DNA of 9,787 nucleotides from Thermoplasmata archaeon (GCA_021802165.1 JAKAAU010000037.1:1-9787); one strand, 5' to 3'; shown: positions 1-5,922, numbered from the stretch's first letter. Notes: generated by a model not told the origin, from the letters alone. A program made the numbers and translations.

Positions 1-65
1 CATTATTACATTAATACTATATATTCTTAGCAGATAATTTTTATCCTGGTAATTATTATTCGCGA

Positions 66-110
66 TCAGGTGGCAAGGAAGCCCACGTGCTCTAGCCGCG
101 GGTAGTTGAC
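66..110 (+). mobile_element. Putative right end of an IS200/IS605-family (TnpB) element
   Basis: A hairpin at 82-102 pairs CCCACG (82-87) with CGCGGG (97-102), with one A-C mismatch. T88 is bulged, an inner GCT/AGC stem follows, and the sequence then runs into GTAGTTGAC ending at 110. From memory of the family, a GAAGCCC...GGGTAGTTGAC block is typical of the right ends of IS200/IS605 elements, where it also forms the 3' part of the TnpB omega-RNA. The plus-strand orientation puts any tnpB to the left, outside the window. Bases 1-65 have stops in at least two forward frames and show no recognisable TnpB C-terminus, so this may be a decayed or solo end. It is clearly more GC-rich than the flanking DNA. 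The frame ending at the TAG of 93-95 reads GGKEAHVL, which resembles some TnpB tails, but this is weak support. Confidence 0.45.
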
Positions 111-128
111 CTGCAATATCCCAGAAAA

Positions 129-137
129 GTTATAATA
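129..137 (+). promoter_or_regulatory. TATA-like box of the Rieske-ETF operon
   Basis: GTTATAATA is centred about 27 bases before the ATG at 160. This spacing fits a leaderless archaeal transcript starting at or next to the start codon. It lies only 19 bases past the putative IS end at 110. Confidence 0.5.
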
Positions 138-159
138 CCTATAATCATTCATAAATATT

Positions 160-477
160 ATGTGGGAAACTCTGTTTAAAATGGATAAAATTGAGGACAA
201 TGCCTTGAAGGATATTACAGTAAAAGGGGTTCCTTTGCTTGTATCAAGGATAGATGGGAAAATATATGTCACAGATCTGTACTGCACACACGAGCAAACC
301 TCCCTTTCTGAAGGATTCATAGAAGGTTGCAGTGTTGTATGTTCCGCCCATTTTGCTTCGTTTAACCTGAAAGATGGGAAGGTTATTTCAGGGCCTGAAG
401 GTGAGACCGGAACAATTAAAGATTTGAAGTCATACAATACAAAGATAGAGAATGGGATGATAATGGCGGATATATAA
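160..477 (+). CDS. Small Rieske [2Fe-2S] ferredoxin-like protein
   Basis: This 105-residue soluble protein carries the Rieske cluster motif C42-x-H44 ... C61-x2-H64, with 16 residues between the halves. The two Cys and two His would bind a [2Fe-2S] cluster. The fold order is also right: an N-terminal beta domain, a cluster-binding loop, then an SGP turn (78-80). It has no membrane anchor, no twin-arginine signal and no oxygenase catalytic domain. It therefore resembles the small Rieske ferredoxins that pass single electrons in the cytoplasm, not a bc1 subunit. Its TAA stop shares one base with the ATG of the fused ETF gene (TAATG), which implies translational coupling and a shared role in electron transfer. 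The ATG at 160 is chosen because the TATA-like box lies 27 bases before it; an in-frame ATG at 181 is the alternative. The redox partner is not shown by sequence. Confidence 0.85.
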   Translation: MWETLFKMDKIEDNALKDITVKGVPLLVSRIDGKIYVTDLYCTHEQTSLSEGFIEGCSVVCSAHFASFNLKDGKVISGPEGETGTIKDLKSYNTKIENGMIMADI

Positions 478-2150
478 TGAAAATCATAGTTCTGGTTAAA
501 CAGGTACCTGATGTCAATGCAATACGATTTGACGAAAAGACTAAAAGGATAATAAGGGCAGGGGTAAAATTATCATTTAACTCCTATGATAAAAAGGCAG
601 TTGAAGCAGCAGTAAGGCTGTCAGAAAAATATAAATGTGAAACATACGTTGTTTCTATGGGCCCCGGGGATGCCAGAGATGTACTGAACGATTCAATGAA
701 AATGGGAATTAACCATGCTATACTGTTAAACGATCCAAATTTTGCAGGTTCAGATACCTATGTAACATCCAGGATTCTATCCTCATTAATAATGCACATT
801 AGCCCGGACATAGTTTTATCCGGCAAATCTTCACTGGATGGCGAAACATCCCAGGTTCCTCCGGAAACAGCAGAGATGGCAGGATACAACTTTGTTTCAA
901 ACGTATCATCAATAGAAATAGCCGAAAATAGGGTAATAGTGGCCAGGGATGAAGATAATGGCATAAGGAAACTGGAAGTTTCATTTCCGGTATTCCTCTC
1001 AGTCAGCGAGAAAATTAACAGGGCAAGGCAAATAGACCCATCTGCAAAGGTTGAAAATATTGATATATATGACTCCAGATTTACCGCATGGAAGGGAAGT
1101 GATTCGCCCACAAGTGTGGTTGATACATTTTCAATGGCCAATACAAGGAATAATAAATTTATTACTTTTCAGGAATTTCTGGGAATACTTAACTCCTCGG
1201 GAGAAGTAAAACAGGATCCAGACTATAAGATTCTGGATGACCCGGCAACAGAGGAAATTTTTCTGGGGTTAGCAGTGGACGATCCAGGGACATCCCTTGA
1301 AATTTCTTCTAAAATAGCAGAGATTGGAGGCCATAGAATAGTTGTAATAGGGAATATAAACCCATCCAGGCTGAATGGCATGGCATGCCACAAATACATA
1401 TATCTTGATAACTCAGACTATGTTTCATTTTCTGAATATGTTGCGGAATTTATAAGGAAAAATAAAGTGCGCCACGTTCTCGCACCCTCAAATCTTAACG
1501 GAAGGGACATATCATCACACATAGCTGCATCTATTGGCCTTGGCCTCACTGCAGATTGTGTGGATATAAAATTTGAATCAGGAAAAATGGTCCAGTATAA
1601 ACCCTCTTTTGGAGGTGGCATAATAGCAGTCATTAAATCAAAAACTGAACCTGATATGGCAACTGTGAGAAAAGGCATGTTTCCTATTAAATTCAGGAGC
1701 AAATCATATGATGTGCAGACCGTAAATCTGGAAAAAAATGAAAATTTCCACGAAATTGATAACACACCCATTGACAGCAATCTACATCCCCTTGATACCC
1801 CTGTGATATTTGGAATCGGCACAGGCGTGCATGCTGAAGATATCCCGCACATTCTGGAAATAGCGGAAAAAATAAACGCTTCTGTTGGTGCAACAAGAAG
1901 GGTGGTAGATATGGGAAGAATTCCCAGGCAATTCCAGATTGGCCTTACCGGAATGTCAATATCACCTTCCTTATATGTTGCTCTGGGCATATCGGGATCT
2001 GATAACCATATAGTTGGCATCCGATACGCAGGCAAGGTAATGGCTGTTAACAACAATCCTGATGCAGATATATTTAAACATTCAGATTTTGGCATGATTA
2101 TGGATACGCATGAATTTATTGAAAACCTCTATACGTTTGTTAATAAATAA
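477..2150 (+). CDS. etfBA: Fused electron-transfer flavoprotein, beta-alpha (FixA-FixB) fusion
   Basis: This 557-residue protein joins ETF beta (about 1-200) to ETF alpha (about 258-557) through a linker. The beta half shows VKQVPD (7-12), SYDKKAVEAA (36-45), GSDTYVTS (91-98) and DGETSQVPPETAE (121-133). The alpha half shows APSNLNGRD (336-344), LTADC (357-361), SFGGGIIA (377-384), MATVRKGMF (394-402), and the FAD-binding block GATRRVVDMG (471-480), QIGLTG (487-492), GISGSDNH (504-511). ETF takes electrons from flavin dehydrogenases and passes them to a quinone reductase or ferredoxin. Separate subunits are usual; fused forms are known in several archaea. The usual partners FixC and FixX are not downstream, where a gap holds a transposase relic. 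The start shares one base with the Rieske stop. The beta half has the DG-x-T-x-Q-V form of the second nucleotide site, which suggests FAD there rather than AMP; this is an inference. Confidence 0.93.
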   Translation: MKIIVLVKQVPDVNAIRFDEKTKRIIRAGVKLSFNSYDKKAVEAAVRLSEKYKCETYVVSMGPGDARDVLNDSMKMGINHAILLNDPNFAGSDTYVTSRILSSLIMHISPDIVLSGKSSLDGETSQVPPETAEMAGYNFVSNVSSIEIAENRVIVARDEDNGIRKLEVSFPVFLSVSEKINRARQIDPSAKVENIDIYDSRFTAWKGSDSPTSVVDTFSMANTRNNKFITFQEFLGILNSSGEVKQDPDYKILDDPATEEIFLGLAVDDPGTSLEISSKIAEIGGHRIVVIGNINPSRLNGMACHKYIYLDNSDYVSFSEYVAEFIRKNKVRHVLAPSNLNGRDISSHIAASIGLGLTADCVDIKFESGKMVQYKPSFGGGIIAVIKSKTEPDMATVRKGMFPIKFRSKSYDVQTVNLEKNENFHEIDNTPIDSNLHPLDTPVIFGIGTGVHAEDIPHILEIAEKINASVGATRRVVDMGRIPRQFQIGLTGMSISPSLYVALGISGSDNHIVGIRYAGKVMAVNNNPDADIFKHSDFGMIMDTHEFIENLYTFVNK

Positions 2151-2161
2151 TAGGGGAACTT

Positions 2162-2399
2162 TTAGATTCTTACAGATAATTTATTTTTCAATACGTCTGT
2201 CATTTTGATCAGAAATACTTACCGATGATATAACGGTAAAGAAGCAATAAAAAACTCTTATGTAATCATCATTTCGCAAATTTGTCCGGTTGTTTTCGAG
2301 CTCGGTCCTCATATAATCAAATGGCTATGCACCTTTCTGATTGTACATTAAATAAATATTTTCTGGATTGCCAGCAATATTTAGCATCATTGTAACTAT
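2162..2399 (-). pseudogene. Decayed C-terminal fragment of a DDE transposase (IS4/IS1634-like)
   Basis: Read on the minus strand from 2399, the translation begins IVTMMLNIAGNPENIY, continues LMYNQKGA, meets a TAG, and goes on as PFDYMRTELENNRTNLRNDD and YIRVFYCFFTVIS. After a +1 shift it resumes as LYHR, a TAA, then VFLIKMTDVLKNKLSVRI. From memory this follows the C-terminal block of IS4/IS1634-type transposases: TNI..IY..Y..R..IE.AFD.MK.EL..D.TYLR.DD..RG..F..F.SLYLYYRIL.L. The copy has at least two stops and one frameshift, and it is truncated. The residues expected around the catalytic Glu seem to be lost at the TAG. It fills most of the gap between the ETF gene and the next gene. The match is by recollection, not a database search. 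Confidence 0.6.
2180..2188 (+). terminator. T-rich run after the ETF gene
   Basis: TTTATTTTT lies 30 bases past the ETF stop. Archaeal termination commonly uses T-rich runs without a stable hairpin, so this is a plausible end for the Rieske-ETF transcript. There is no other support. Confidence 0.3.
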
Positions 2400-2465
2400 G
2401 GAAACATGGGAATAATAAAGAGTAGAATGTATGTTCCCTGTAAATTTGTGGAGTTGAGGTTTAGA

Positions 2466-2478
2466 AATAATAATTTAC
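2466..2478 (+). promoter_or_regulatory. TATA-like box of the gene at 2498
   Basis: AATAATAATTTAC is centred about 26 bases before the ATG at 2498, the same leaderless layout seen elsewhere in the window. Confidence 0.4.
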
Positions 2479-2497
2479 TACCCCGGTATTAACTATA

Positions 2498-3079
2498 ATG
2501 GATATGCATAATGTCACCATAAATTTTCCAAAAAATATAGTTCTTGAAAATGGGGAAAGTATACATATTGAAAGGGATAAAATTACTGACGAGTCATTGT
2601 TTTCAATGCTATTTCCGGAGAAATCTACCGATCGTATTGCAATAAATCTCATAAAAAATGGATTCCACGACGCAACTCCGAGTTTTTTCAAAGGCGAGAA
2701 ATACAGTATGGCTAAAGAAATAGCGTTTCCATGGGAACTGCACATCAGGCTCTTTAATTATGGTAAGCAATATGGAAAAATGTTTGCGCACGTTGAAATA
2801 TCAAGAAAATACTTTGAACATCTTTTTATAATACAACCCTCCGTGTTTGAGCCCTTTGAATTTTATAAGAGTATATACCGTGAATTCAACGTTATGTATG
2901 AACCATCCGGAAAAAAAGTTAAAGAATTCAAGAATTATTATAAAGTTAAGCTCATACCACCGGAAAATCTTATAGAGTGGATGCCACTTGTTTTAAATTT
3001 ATATAGCAATTTCTCCCAGTACAAGGAAAAAATCAGGGAAATTATTGATGTAATAGATTTTGAATTGCACCGTAAATAA
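2498..3079 (+). CDS. Uncharacterised 193-residue protein
   Basis: I do not recognise this family. The protein is soluble-looking, with no signal peptide, no convincing membrane span and no cysteine. The N-terminal third is rich in beta-forming stretches (VTINF, NIVLENGESIHIE). A central aromatic segment follows, with FPWELHIRLF at 77-86 and the run MFAHVEISRKYFEHLF at 95-110. The C-terminus is mostly helical and charged (about 155-193). No nucleotide-binding or metal motif is visible. Coding is supported by length, codon use like its neighbours, a TATA-like box 26 bases before the ATG, and a stop 2 bases from the convergent nob1 end. A second ATG at 2504 is a possible alternative start. It sits beside a decayed transposase, so it may be lineage-restricted or newly acquired, but nothing in its composition looks foreign. 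Function unknown. Confidence 0.7.
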   Translation: MDMHNVTINFPKNIVLENGESIHIERDKITDESLFSMLFPEKSTDRIAINLIKNGFHDATPSFFKGEKYSMAKEIAFPWELHIRLFNYGKQYGKMFAHVEISRKYFEHLFIIQPSVFEPFEFYKSIYREFNVMYEPSGKKVKEFKNYYKVKLIPPENLIEWMPLVLNLYSNFSQYKEKIREIIDVIDFELHRK

Positions 3080-3081
3080 AT

Positions 3082-3555
3082 CTATTTTTTTGAATAGCGC
3101 TTCACATCATGCCCGCATATGGGGCATGTTTTAATATATTCATCATATATTTTATGGCAGCCGGTACACCTGTATTTCCATATTATGCCCTTTTTTATGC
3201 CAGATATCCCGCCTCCTGAATAGGCAATCCCACAATATTTTGCAACATTCTGTATGGCATAATCGTCTGTGATTATTATCCCATTTAATTCAATTGCAAG
3301 TGCGAGCACATCAATATCAGTGGCACTTAGCGCATTGTAATCCCCGGTACTTAAAGCTGCTTCACGGGCTTTTGCAATATACTCCTTTCCAGGGCTGCGT
3401 GTCGTTATATTCGCTACTTCAAGGATCTTTTCAAGTGACCCTTTTTTTATTTCATTTATAACAGACCCAGGGTAAACATAAACATCCTCTTAAATATTGA
3501 GATTTCGAGATAACAGTGCTGAGGTATCTATAATATATTTTTTCTTCCCTTCCAC
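3082..3555 (-). pseudogene. nob1: Nob1-type rRNA-maturation endonuclease, interrupted by an in-frame TAA
   Basis: Reading from GTG at 3555 gives a 157-codon Nob1 with one break: codon 22 (3490-3492) is TAA. Everything else stays in one frame. The PIN nuclease part has D10 (YIIDTSALL), E35 (SVINEIKKG), D80/D82 (SATDIDVLALA) and D97/D98 (IITDDYAIQ). A zinc ribbon follows with C130-x2-C133 and C144-x2-C147, ending in a basic tail. Nob1 cuts the 3' end of 16S rRNA from its precursor and is expected to be essential. The usual length (about 150-160) fits the reconstructed protein. The longest uninterrupted ORF from an ATG starts at 3309 and would lack D10, E35 and D80/D82, so it could not be a working nuclease. 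A TATA-like box about 27 bases upstream supports the GTG start. A single base change would restore the gene, so sequencing error or a very recent mutation is likely. Readthrough is a less likely option. Confidence 0.8.
3085..3091 (+). terminator. T7 run after the gene at 2498
   Basis: Seven consecutive T residues start 6 bases after the TAA at 3077-3079 and could end the forward transcript. They lie inside the nob1 coding end, where they encode the KK tail region on the other strand. Confidence 0.35.
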
Positions 3556-3576
3556 ATGGCAAAATATTATTATTAG

Positions 3577-3585
3577 TAATAAATC
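3577..3585 (-). promoter_or_regulatory. TATA-like box of nob1
   Basis: On the minus strand GATTTATTA is centred about 26-27 bases before the GTG at 3555, which supports that start over any internal one. An ATG two bases earlier (3557) is out of frame and closes after nine codons. Confidence 0.4.
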
Positions 3586-3625
3586 TACCTTAAACAATAC
3601 ATAAATGATTTTCCATTTTTAATAG

Positions 3626-3635
3626 CATATTTTAA
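3626..3635 (+). promoter_or_regulatory. TATA-like box of the TauE/SafE gene
   Basis: CATATTTTAA is centred about 26 bases before the ATG at 3657. It shares the roughly 100-base divergent region 3556-3656 with the nob1 promoter. Confidence 0.4.
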
Positions 3636-3656
3636 CTTCTGTGTAATTTCGATCCC

Positions 3657-4427
3657 ATGTTACTGGTATACATTATTATGCTCATTATAGGAATAGCCGT
3701 TGGCGCCCTGACAGGAATTACCGGTAGCAGTGGCGTGCTTGTTGTTGTTCCTGTCCTTTCATATATGGGAATCAATTTTAAAACATCTGTAGGTACAAGC
3801 CTGCTGGTAGACGTGGTAACTACAACAATTGTGATATATGTATATCTCAGGAAAAAAACCCTTAATCCCGGAATAGGTATAGTACTTGGAATCGGTGCAA
3901 TAATTGGTGCACAGCTTGGCTCCCTTATTGCAGGAATATTGCCTGTGCTTCCACTGGAAATCATTTTTACTGCCATGGCAGCATATATGAGCTATTATGT
4001 GATTAAAAAATCGTACAACATCGATAGCCATGGGGTCAGAAAGATGGAATTAAGCCGTAATTTAGCGTTGATAATCGGTTTTGCCCTGAGCATCCCGGTT
4101 GGCATTCTCACAGGGGTTATAGGAACCAGTGGTGGAATTATGTTTGTTTTAATTATCATGGTATTTTTCTCAATGAAGGCACAGAATATGGTAGGTACCG
4201 CAACACTTGCAATGTTTCTGTCCGCAGCAAGTGGTTCTATAGGTTATTATGACATAGGGCATATTGACTTCCTGGCAGCAATACTTATAGGTGTTGTGGC
4301 ACTGGTTTCCGGCTATTATTTCTCAATATTTGCACATAAAATTAAGCAGAAATATATATACCGGTTTATAGGCGTTGTCTTCATAATTGTGGTCATAAGT
4401 GAAATTGTGAAGATTGTTGTCCTATAG
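3657..4427 (+). CDS. TauE/SafE-family membrane permease
   Basis: This 256-residue integral membrane protein has about eight hydrophobic spans. Its hallmark is an internal duplication: GALTGITGSSG (16-26) with SVGTSLLVDVV (44-54) in the first half is echoed by GILTGVIGTSGG (149-160) with MVGTATLAMFLSA (178-190) in the second. This two-fold repeat with G-x-x-G-x-GG-type re-entrant motifs is typical of the TauE/SafE (DUF81) family. Members export or take up sulfite, sulfoacetate, sulfonates or other small organic anions. The substrate cannot be told from sequence; sulfur chemistry would suit an acidophile living on sulfide ores, but that is an inference. A short polar loop at about 120-135 separates the halves. 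The gene has its own TATA-like box. Its TAG overlaps the convergent E1-like gene by six bases. An ATG at codon 8 is an alternative start. Confidence 0.88.
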   Translation: MLLVYIIMLIIGIAVGALTGITGSSGVLVVVPVLSYMGINFKTSVGTSLLVDVVTTTIVIYVYLRKKTLNPGIGIVLGIGAIIGAQLGSLIAGILPVLPLEIIFTAMAAYMSYYVIKKSYNIDSHGVRKMELSRNLALIIGFALSIPVGILTGVIGTSGGIMFVLIIMVFFSMKAQNMVGTATLAMFLSAASGSIGYYDIGHIDFLAAILIGVVALVSGYYFSIFAHKIKQKYIYRFIGVVFIIVVISEIVKIVVL

Positions 4428-5195
4428 AAGAATTGATTTTCCTATGCCCGAATATTCTTTACCGAGGTACTTATAATCCTTATCATGGCAACACCTGCAT
4501 TTACTGTTTCTCTCAACATTTATTTTATTAATTTCAAAATTGAAGGCATCTATAAAATAAATGCTGCCATCTATTCCATAATCCAGTAAAATTTTCACGG
4601 CAAGGTTGACACCATATGATGCGATTAGGGCCGGCACAGTATTCAATACACCGGTTACTTCACATGATGGCAATTCAGCAGGTTCACTGTTAAAGCAGGC
4701 ATAGCATGACGTTTTTCCCGGTATTATAGCTTTAAATTCACCATACATTTCTATAGCGGATGTAAACACCCATGGTATTCCGTATTTGTCACAGGCATCA
4801 TTTATTATAAATCTGGTGGTCATATTGTCTGTTCCATCAAAAACCAGGTCTGCTGAATTTACCATATAAGCCAGAGAGGAATCAAAAGCACTATTATGGA
4901 ACTCAACCTCCACATCAGGATTAATTTTCTGCAATTTTTTTGCTGCTGTTTCCGCTTTGTACTCTTTCAAATCATCCATATCATAAAGTATCTGCCTGTG
5001 AAGGTTTGTAATCTCTATCCTGTCCCTGTCCACAAGTATTAACTTCTTAACTCCTAATCGTGAAAACATCTCTGCCGCAGCACTCCCGGTGCCACCAAGG
5101 CCAATTATGAGAATAGTTTTTTCGAGAAGCTTTTTCTGGTTAGCTTCTCCAATTTGCTTTAAAACAATTTGCCGCGAATACCTTTTCATGTCCAT
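4422..5195 (-). CDS. E1-like adenylyltransferase (MoeB/ThiF/HesA/UbaA family)
   Basis: This 257-residue protein activates the C-terminal glycine of a ubiquitin-like sulfur carrier by adenylation. Visible features are the ATP loop GLGGTGS (32-38), VDRDRIEITNLHRQ (55-68) with the acidic and Arg residues of the active site, DGTDN (120-124), and two zinc pairs C164-x2-C167 and C233-x2-C236. C178 in ELPSCEVTGVLNTVPA aligns with the conserved Cys of ThiF and MoeB. There is no rhodanese domain. In archaea one such enzyme (UbaA) can serve molybdopterin synthesis, tRNA thiolation and SAMP protein tagging, so the exact partner is open; no small sulfur-carrier gene is in the window. A TATA-like box sits 27 bases before the ATG at 5195; ATG at codon 3 is an alternative. 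The last six bases overlap the convergent permease gene. Confidence 0.9.
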   Translation of the reverse strand: MDMKRYSRQIVLKQIGEANQKKLLEKTILIIGLGGTGSAAAEMFSRLGVKKLILVDRDRIEITNLHRQILYDMDDLKEYKAETAAKKLQKINPDVEVEFHNSAFDSSLAYMVNSADLVFDGTDNMTTRFIINDACDKYGIPWVFTSAIEMYGEFKAIIPGKTSCYACFNSEPAELPSCEVTGVLNTVPALIASYGVNLAVKILLDYGIDGSIYFIDAFNFEINKINVERNSKCRCCHDKDYKYLGKEYSGIGKSILL

Positions 5196-5216
5196 TGGTA
5201 CTTATTATAACAATAA

Positions 5217-5226
5217 CTTAAATATT
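5217..5226 (-). promoter_or_regulatory. TATA-like box of the E1-like gene
   Basis: On the minus strand AATATTTAAG is centred about 27 bases before the ATG at 5195, consistent with a leaderless transcript. Confidence 0.45.
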
Positions 5227-5263
5227 TTCAGGTTCAATAAATCGATGCCACTCATAGTTTATA

Positions 5264-5305
5264 ATATTAATCTATAATTAATATATGTGTTCTATAATAT
5301 ATAGA
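5264..5305. promoter_or_regulatory. Two adjacent inverted repeats, possible operator
   Basis: The first repeat has perfect 8-base arms, ATATTAAT (5264-5271) and ATTAATAT (5277-5284), around a 5-base centre. The second has 6-base arms, TCTATA (5291-5296) and TATAGA (5300-5305), around ATA. The octamer TCTATAAT occurs in both, at 5271 and 5291, exactly 20 bases apart. That is about two helical turns, as expected for paired regulator sites. The block lies just before the TATA box at 5312. AT-rich DNA makes chance repeats common, so this is tentative. Confidence 0.3.
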
Positions 5306-5311
5306 GCAAAA

Positions 5312-5319
5312 TTTAAATA
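5312..5319 (+). promoter_or_regulatory. TATA box of the gene at 5340
   Basis: TTTAAATA is a strong archaeal TATA match, centred about 25 bases before the ATG at 5340. Confidence 0.55.
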
Positions 5320-5339
5320 TGTAACTATTATAGTCTAAT

Positions 5340-5870
5340 ATGGGAAAGGCAGGTTTGGGGGCAAAGGCCGGCGTTGTTGCAGGCCTTGTATATGGTATTT
5401 TAGATGGCATATTTGCATATGTAGTGCTGGTAATATTTAAAACGGACGTAATGAAAGTTATGTCTACCTTAGCAGCAAAGGAAACTTCACTGGGCATAAA
5501 AGTCACAGGTGCACAACTATATTCTACAGACCTTACACTTGCACCTGTAGAGGGTATAGTAGGAGGCCTTATTATCGGTATCATCCTTGGCATAATATTT
5601 GCTTATACACATAATAAAATACCGGGCAAGAATATGATTATAAAAGGTGAGATTTTTGGTCTTATTTTATGGATTATATTTGATGTGCTTATCGGCGCAG
5701 TAGATATCAGTACATACGGACTTACATATTATATTGCATCCATTGCATTTGATATTATTCCTCTGGTGGTATTTGGATTTATCCTGGGCACACTATATAA
5801 TAAATGGGAAGTTAAAGATACACCGGTGACAGATGAGGAATTTAATAAAATGAATTCAGGAAATCTTTAA
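5340..5870 (+). CDS. Small four-span membrane protein of unknown function
   Basis: I do not recognise the family. The 176-residue protein has four likely membrane helices, at about 11-33, 69-90, 104-121 and 128-152. A soluble stretch of about 35 residues lies between the first two (34-68, TDVMKVMSTLAAKETSLG then IKVTGAQLYS). The C-terminal tail is polar and acidic (KDTPVTDEEF). Glycine-rich packing motifs recur: GKAGLGAKAG at the start, GGLIIGIILG at 75-84 and GFILG at 146-150. No transporter, enzyme or metal motif is evident. The gene has one of the clearest promoters in the window (TTTAAATA), preceded by two inverted repeats, so it may be specifically regulated. It ends 52 bases before the methionine aminopeptidase gene on the same strand and could be co-transcribed with it. 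Confidence 0.75.
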   Translation: MGKAGLGAKAGVVAGLVYGILDGIFAYVVLVIFKTDVMKVMSTLAAKETSLGIKVTGAQLYSTDLTLAPVEGIVGGLIIGIILGIIFAYTHNKIPGKNMIIKGEIFGLILWIIFDVLIGAVDISTYGLTYYIASIAFDIIPLVVFGFILGTLYNKWEVKDTPVTDEEFNKMNSGNL

Positions 5871-5922
5871 TATTTTCCTAAGATAACTTAATGCCGGATA
5901 AAGAAATAAATGTAAGATATTT

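Noticed and set aside
70..110. GC-rich block considered as part of a tRNA or other structured RNA gene
   Set aside because: There is no acceptor stem, anticodon arm or GTTCRA box. The hairpin and GTAGTTGAC end fit an IS200/IS605 right end better.
66..437. Minus-strand frame of 123 codons covering the Rieske gene
   Set aside because: It runs opposite the Rieske motif and through the putative IS end, with no family resemblance.
1418..2095. Long open frame on the minus strand (225 codons) opposite the ETF gene
   Set aside because: The plus-strand frame has clear ETF motifs along this whole stretch. The minus-strand translation has no recognisable domain or promoter and is a shadow of the coding strand. 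The same applies to the minus-strand frame at 758-1141.
3082..3309. 75-residue protein starting at the ATG at 3309 as a genuine short gene
   Set aside because: It begins in the middle of the PIN domain. The upstream codons in the same frame match the missing half, so it is the tail of an interrupted nob1, not an independent zinc-ribbon protein.
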